This document shows positions 59,369 through 64,000 of a DNA stretch of 64,000 nt, one piece after another. Under the pieces are notes generated by a model. The model did no database searches. It was not told where the DNA came from and saw only the letters and a program-made list of their open reading frames with translations. The position numbers and the translations under genes are program-made. The DNA is from Paenibacillus tyrphae (GTDB lineage: Bacteria; Bacillota; Bacilli; Paenibacillales; NBRC-103111), in NCBI RefSeq assembly GCF_027925525.1, contig NZ_BSDJ01000011.1, positions 1-64,000 on the forward strand, given 5' to 3'. Within the stretch, counting starts at the first letter, position 1, and each line of letters begins with the position of its first letter.

Positions 59369-59446
59369 GACCTGTGATGACAGCGGTTGTGGCCGAAACA
59401 TGTTATGGATCGCCGACAGGGTTATAGCGAAAGGGGAACGGTCTTT

Positions 59447-61261
59447 TTGAGTAAGCGCTTGAAAGAAATGAATGGACTAGATTTCATCCGAATGGTAGAA
59501 GCGGGAGCGCATAGGCTGACGACGAACGCAGAACGGGTCAATGCGCTCAACGTCTTTCCGGTACCGGACGGCGATACGGGCACCAATATGAATTTGACCT
59601 TGACTTCCGGGGTGGAAGAGCTTCGCCGCCGTCCGTCGGACCACTTGGGTAAAGCAGCGGAAGCGCTTGCTAAAGGCTTGCTGATGGGCGCCCGCGGCAA
59701 TTCGGGCGTGATTCTGTCGCAGTTGTTCCGCGGTTTCGCCAAAGCCGTATCCGACCTGCCTTCGGCCAATGCCCAGCAGGTGGCTGCGGCGTTTCAGAAC
59801 GGCGTGGATATGGCCTACAAAGCTGTCGTCAAGCCCGTGGAAGGTACGATTCTGACCGTAGCCAAGGAAGCGGCTAGGCAGGGCGTACAGACCGCCAAGC
59901 GGCAGCCGGACGTGGCTGTCGTCATGGCGGAGCTGCTGGATCAAGCGAAAGAGGCATTGGCCAAAACGCCGGACATGCTTCCCGTACTAAAGCAGGTGGG
60001 TGTCGTCGATTCCGGCGGACAGGGGCTCGTGTATATCTACGAGGGCTTTGTTTCCGTTTTAGACATGGAGGAAGCGCCGCTTGAGGAGCCGGCCGATATG
60101 CCGTACGTCGCTTTTGGCGCGGTGCAGCCGCTGGAGGAGACGCTTGAGCCCGTGGCTACGCCGCTTGATTTTACTGGTCATGAGCGCGCTCAGGCGAAGC
60201 TGGCGACGGAGGATATCGAGTTCGGGTATTGCACGGAGTTTATGGTGACGCTGAACCCGAGTAAGCTGAACGGCCGCAAGTTTGACGAGACTCTGTTCCG
60301 CGAGGAGCTGTCCGCCTTCGGCGATTCCCTGCTTGTCGTGGCCGACGACGATCTGGTCAAAGTGCATATCCATGCCGAATTCCCGGGCAGCGTTATGAAT
60401 CTGGCCCAGAACTATGGGGATCTCAGCCGGATCAAAATCGAAAATATGCGTGATCAGCATACGCATCTTCTGATGGAGGAGGCCGGACCGTCCGGCGCGG
60501 TTGCGGCATTGGCCAAGGCGACGCATCTGCTGGACGCGGCGAAGGAGCTCGAAATGGGCCAACCGTCCGTCCCGGCAGAGAACGATCCGCCCCGTGATCT
60601 CAAGCCATACGGCTTTGTCGCCGTATCCGCAGGGGAAGGCATCTCCGGTATTTTCGGCAGCCTGGGCGTCGATCGGATTCTGCACGGCGGACAAACCATG
60701 AACCCGAGCACAGAAGATATCGTCCGCGCTATCAACGAGGTCGAAGCGAGAACCGTGTTCGTGCTTCCGAACAATTCGAACATCATCCTGGCAGCTCAGC
60801 AGGCCGTGGAGCTTGTGGAGGATAAGCAGGTAGTCGTTATTCCGAGCAAGTCGATTCCGCAAGGCATTGCCGCTGTCATTGCCTTCCAGGAGGAGGCGGC
60901 TCCCGAAGAAAACATCGACGAAATGCAGCAGGCGCTGCAGCAGGTACAGGCCGGTCAAATCACCCATGCCGTACGCGACACGCAAATGGACGGGATCGAG
61001 ATTAAAGAGGGCGATTATATCGGCATTCATAACGGCCGCATCGTTTCCTCGGCTCCGGATCTCATCGATTCCTGCAAAAAGCTGATTGACTCCATGCTGG
61101 ATGCGGGTGCCGAGATCGTGACCCTGTATACCGGAGCGGACGCGGTGCAGGAGCAGACCGAGGAGCTTGTCGGGTATGTCGAACAAACGTATCAAGAGGT
61201 AGAAGTGGAAGTGCAGGACGGCGGACAGCCGCTCTATTACTACATTATTTCTGCAGAGTAA
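59447..61261 (+). CDS. fakA: Fatty acid kinase FakA-like protein (DAK2 domain, YloV)
   Basis: A 604-residue kinase. The N-terminal DAK2/DhaL ATP-binding domain holds LNVFPVPDGDTGTNMNLTLTSG near residue 32 and MGARGNSGVILSQLFRG near 78; the C-terminal DegV-like half from about 330 includes VLPNNSNIILAAQQA. FakA phosphorylates a fatty acid held by a FakB (DegV) protein, for entry into phospholipid. A DegV protein is encoded 62 bases later, consistent with a FakA-FakB pair. The start is TTG after GAAAGGGGA; ATG 59468 is an alternative. Confidence 0.9.
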   Translation: MSKRLKEMNGLDFIRMVEAGAHRLTTNAERVNALNVFPVPDGDTGTNMNLTLTSGVEELRRRPSDHLGKAAEALAKGLLMGARGNSGVILSQLFRGFAKAVSDLPSANAQQVAAAFQNGVDMAYKAVVKPVEGTILTVAKEAARQGVQTAKRQPDVAVVMAELLDQAKEALAKTPDMLPVLKQVGVVDSGGQGLVYIYEGFVSVLDMEEAPLEEPADMPYVAFGAVQPLEETLEPVATPLDFTGHERAQAKLATEDIEFGYCTEFMVTLNPSKLNGRKFDETLFREELSAFGDSLLVVADDDLVKVHIHAEFPGSVMNLAQNYGDLSRIKIENMRDQHTHLLMEEAGPSGAVAALAKATHLLDAAKELEMGQPSVPAENDPPRDLKPYGFVAVSAGEGISGIFGSLGVDRILHGGQTMNPSTEDIVRAINEVEARTVFVLPNNSNIILAAQQAVELVEDKQVVVIPSKSIPQGIAAVIAFQEEAAPEENIDEMQQALQQVQAGQITHAVRDTQMDGIEIKEGDYIGIHNGRIVSSAPDLIDSCKKLIDSMLDAGAEIVTLYTGADAVQEQTEELVGYVEQTYQEVEVEVQDGGQPLYYYIISAE

Positions 61262-61323
61262 GCGGGTTGGCTTTCGACGTTATTTCTATAGATCAAAATT
61301 TTGCAAAGAATTGAGGGAGGCTA

Positions 61324-62175
61324 TTGAGCCAGGTTCGTATTGTAACGGACAGTACGGCGGATATTCCGGCCGACCTGCGGGAGCGGCTCGGCATTGAGAT
61401 GGTGCCGCTTAAAGTATTGTTCGGCTCGGAGGCATTTCGCGACGGGGTTGATATGGGTCCGGAGCAATTTTATGACAAGCTGGCCTCGTCCGGTATTTTT
61501 CCGACCACATCGCAGCCGTCGCCGGCCGATTTCATCCAAGTATACGAGAGGCTGAAGGACGAAGGCGCCGACTCGATCATCTCGATTCATTTGTCATCGC
61601 AGATGAGCGGCACTTACCAGTCCGCCCTCGTGGCGAAAACGATGATCGACGAGAAGGCGGATATCGAGGTGCTGGACAGCCGTACGGCTTCCTGTGGCAT
61701 CGGCATGCTCGTCGTAGCTGCCGCGGAGGCGGCAAAGCAGGGGAAGAGCAAGTCGGAAATTTTGGAACGGATTGCTTCGCTGCGCCAAAACATCGGACTT
61801 TATTTTTTGGTGGATACGCTCGAGTATTTGCATAAGGGCGGACGGATCGGCAAGGCTGCGGCGCTCTTCGGCTCCTTGCTTAATATTAAGCCGATCCTGT
61901 CGGTCAACGATGACGGAGTCGTGTACTCCGTTGATAAAGTTCGCGGACAGAAGAAAGCGATGAACCGGATCGTCGAGCTGATGCAGAAGGATTTTGCCGG
62001 CAAGCCGATCGATTTGATCATGGCTTATACGACCGGCCGCGAGACGGCAGAGGAATTTTTCTCGCTGCTGAAGCAGCATTTTGATGTAAAAAGCGTGCAA
62101 TACACGCATATCGGGCCCGTCATCGGAGCGCATGTCGGACCCGGAACCGTAGCGGCCTTTGCTATACCGGTCTGA
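61324..62175 (+). CDS. DegV family fatty-acid-binding protein (FakB-like)
   Basis: A 283-residue DegV protein that holds a fatty acid for phosphorylation by FakA. Family motifs are VTDSTADIPADL at the N-terminus, TSQPSPADFIQVYE near 60, IHLSSQMSGTYQSA near 83, and HIGPVIGAHVGPGTVA near 260 with the conserved His and Gly. The start is TTG after GAGGGAGG. It sits between fakA and recG where B. subtilis carries sdaAB-sdaAA. The next gene starts one base after its stop. Confidence 0.92.
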   Translation: MSQVRIVTDSTADIPADLRERLGIEMVPLKVLFGSEAFRDGVDMGPEQFYDKLASSGIFPTTSQPSPADFIQVYERLKDEGADSIISIHLSSQMSGTYQSALVAKTMIDEKADIEVLDSRTASCGIGMLVVAAAEAAKQGKSKSEILERIASLRQNIGLYFLVDTLEYLHKGGRIGKAAALFGSLLNIKPILSVNDDGVVYSVDKVRGQKKAMNRIVELMQKDFAGKPIDLIMAYTTGRETAEEFFSLLKQHFDVKSVQYTHIGPVIGAHVGPGTVAAFAIPV

Positions 62176-62176
62176 T

Positions 62177-64000
62177 ATGACCTTGGATCTTTATTCGCTT
62201 CCGGTCACGAAGGTGTCCGGCGTCAAAGGCAAGAAGCCCGAGGAGCTGCTTGCGCTCGGCATCTCGAGCGTCGGAGAGCTCCTCGATTATTATCCTTTCC
62301 GCTACGAGGATTACACGCTTCGCGATTTGACGCAGGTGAAGGACGGAGACCGGATTACGGTGCAGGGCACGGTCGCAGGGGTTCCCCAAGTGCAAATGTA
62401 CGGGCGCACCAAATCGCGCATGACCTGCAAAATCGTGGTCGACCCGCTCTTCATTACGGCCGTCTGGTTCAACCGGCATTTTTTGAAGGACAAGCTGACA
62501 GCCGGTACGGATATCGTCTTGACCGGAAAATGGGACCAGAAGCGGCTGCACTTGAACGTGACGGAGGTCGAATTCCCGGGCCGCGGCACGTCGCAGACCG
62601 GCACGCTGCAGCCGGTTTATTCGGTGACCGGATCGATCACGCAAAAATGGTTCCGGCAAACGACGAAGCAAGCGCTGCTGCAATTCGGCGACCTCATTCC
62701 CGAAGTGCTTCCGGGCAAGCTGTTGCGTAAATACAATCTGCTGCCCCGCAAGCAGGCGGTCGCTCTGCTGCATTTGCCGGGCAGTATGGAGCAGGGACAG
62801 CGGGCGAGACGCCGGATGGTGTACGAGGAGCTGTTCTTGTTCCAGCTCAAGATGCAGGCGTACCGCACGCTGAATCACGAGCGGGCGGACGGGGTCGCGC
62901 ACCCCGTAGATTTGCCGGCTGTCCGCGCGTTCGTACGCGCGCTGCCGTTTACGCTGACGGCTTCCCAGAAAAACGTGCTGGCCGAAATTCTTCATGATCT
63001 GCAGCAGCCTTTCTGCATGAACCGCTTGCTGCAGGGTGACGTGGGCGCGGGAAAAACCGTTGTCGCAGCGGTGGCGCTATTTGCCGTCGTCAAAGCCGGC
63101 TATCAAGGCGCGCTGATGGTGCCGACGGAAATTCTTGCGGAGCAGCACAAACGCTCGCTCGACCGCTTGTTCGAGCCGTACGGCATTCAGACGGCACTGC
63201 TAACGGGCAGCTTAACGGAGCGGACGCGTCGGGAGGTACTCGGCTCGCTGCAGATGGGGATGGTCGACATCGTCGTCGGCACGCATGCGCTCATTCAAGA
63301 GGATGTGTTTTTCCGCCGGCTCGGGCTCGTCGTTACGGACGAGCAGCATCGGTTCGGCGTACAGCAACGGAGCATTTTGCGCCGCAAAGGGATGAATCCG
63401 GACGTGCTTACGATGACGGCGACGCCGATCCCGCGGACGCTTGCGATTACCGCTTTTGGCGACATGGACGTCTCGACGCTGCGGGAGCTGCCTAAGGGAC
63501 GCAAGCCGATTCAGACCTATGCGGTCACGCACAATATGCTGGAGCGCGTCCTTGGCTTTATTCGCCGCGAGGTGGCCGAAGGACGGCAGGCGTATGTCAT
63601 CTGCCCGCTGATCGAAGAATCCGAGAAGCTCGACGTGCAGAACGCGATTGACGTGCACGCGCAGCTTCAATTTGCTTTTCCGGAGTACAAAGTCGGGCTG
63701 CTGCACGGACGGATGGCCCCGGCGGAGAAGGACGATGTGATGCGCGAATTCAGCCAAGGCCGGCTTCATGTACTGGTCTCGACGACCGTTATTGAGGTCG
63801 GCGTGGACGTGCCGAACGCCACGCTGATGGTCGTCTACGACGCCGACCGGTTCGGATTATCGCAGCTTCATCAGCTGCGGGGCCGGGTCGGACGGGGGGA
63901 GCACCAGTCGTACTGCGTGCTGATTGCCGATCCGAAGAACGAAGTCGGCAAGGAACGGCTGAAGGCGATGACGGATACGAACGACGGCTTCGAGATTGCG
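62177..64000 (+). CDS. recG: ATP-dependent DNA helicase RecG (3' end beyond the window)
   Basis: 608 codons are visible of a helicase that is normally about 680 residues. A wedge/OB domain comes first (TVQGTVAGVPQVQMYGRTKSRM near residue 54), then Walker A LLQGDVGAGKTV near 285, DEQH box (VVTDEQHRFGV near 384), TATPIPRTLAI near 415 and motif VI QLRGRVGRGEHQSYC near 570. RecG reverses stalled forks. The ATG follows the degV stop by one base. It is partial at the right edge of the window. Confidence 0.96.
   Translation, partial: MTLDLYSLPVTKVSGVKGKKPEELLALGISSVGELLDYYPFRYEDYTLRDLTQVKDGDRITVQGTVAGVPQVQMYGRTKSRMTCKIVVDPLFITAVWFNRHFLKDKLTAGTDIVLTGKWDQKRLHLNVTEVEFPGRGTSQTGTLQPVYSVTGSITQKWFRQTTKQALLQFGDLIPEVLPGKLLRKYNLLPRKQAVALLHLPGSMEQGQRARRRMVYEELFLFQLKMQAYRTLNHERADGVAHPVDLPAVRAFVRALPFTLTASQKNVLAEILHDLQQPFCMNRLLQGDVGAGKTVVAAVALFAVVKAGYQGALMVPTEILAEQHKRSLDRLFEPYGIQTALLTGSLTERTRREVLGSLQMGMVDIVVGTHALIQEDVFFRRLGLVVTDEQHRFGVQQRSILRRKGMNPDVLTMTATPIPRTLAITAFGDMDVSTLRELPKGRKPIQTYAVTHNMLERVLGFIRREVAEGRQAYVICPLIEESEKLDVQNAIDVHAQLQFAFPEYKVGLLHGRMAPAEKDDVMREFSQGRLHVLVSTTVIEVGVDVPNATLMVVYDADRFGLSQLHQLRGRVGRGEHQSYCVLIADPKNEVGKERLKAMTDTNDGFEIA

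Noticed and set aside
1..64000. tRNA, rRNA, prophage or insertion sequence
   Set aside because: No cloverleaf with CCA end, rRNA motif, transposase, integrase or phage structural gene was recognised in any frame.

Overview
This window reads as a chromosomal segment of a spore-forming Bacillota of the Paenibacillaceae type (Paenibacillus, Cohnella or a close relative). It has Bacillus-type gene neighbourhoods, strong GGAGG ribosome binding sites with many TTG and GTG starts, SpoVM, YlaN, YugN, RemA, YlbF/YlbG and RqcH, and a moderately high GC content. No rRNA, tRNA, CRISPR array, prophage or complete insertion sequence was found. RNA signals are a T-box leader and several structured leaders.

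Layout. 1-12.4 kb: acetate/acetoin genes (acuC, acuA, divergent acsA), a large class A penicillin-binding protein with fibronectin type III repeats, a T-box controlled tyrosyl-tRNA synthetase, a small AT-rich islet, rpsD with its leader, a VTT-family membrane protein and an M29 aminopeptidase. 12.4-21.3 kb: an HPr-like protein without the active-site histidine, ylaN behind a Fur-box-like palindrome, a calcium/proton antiporter, an atypical SDR, an Asp23 protein, FtsW/SpoVE, YugN, an M20 amidohydrolase, a CBS protein, a Gfo/Idh oxidoreductase and a frameshifted lipoprotein thermonuclease. 21.4-25.7 kb: an XPB-like helicase translationally coupled to a large partner that shares its DNA-binding domain, then ylbF. 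25.7-34 kb: asparaginase, ylbG, an unknown gene, a tandem 75-bp repeat, a LysR regulator, PHP phosphoesterase, galU, and a CheR-PAS-histidine kinase fusion that carries a vestige of a CheB domain.

34-64 kb is the equivalent of the B. subtilis yloA-recG cluster: rqcH, (membrane protein, tetR), calcium ATPase, yicC, remA, gmk, rpoZ, coaBC, priA, def, fmt, rsmB, rlmN, prpC, prkC, rsgA, rpe, spoVM, rpmB (opposite strand), yloU, fakA and recG. Differences from B. subtilis are dapF and a homocysteine methyltransferase/MTHFR gene inserted before yicC, a small membrane protein where thiN would be, and degV in place of the sdaAB-sdaAA pair. Most of this cluster is packed with overlapping starts and stops and serves translation, coenzyme A synthesis, replication restart, and Ser/Thr phosphorylation of cell-wall and growth functions.

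Best leads are the XPB helicase and its domain-sharing partner, the Fur-like box before ylaN, the 240-bp inverted-repeat element before remA, the tandem hairpin repeat before lysR, the degenerate CheB remnant, the HPr-like protein lacking its phosphorylation site, and the paired TetR operators.
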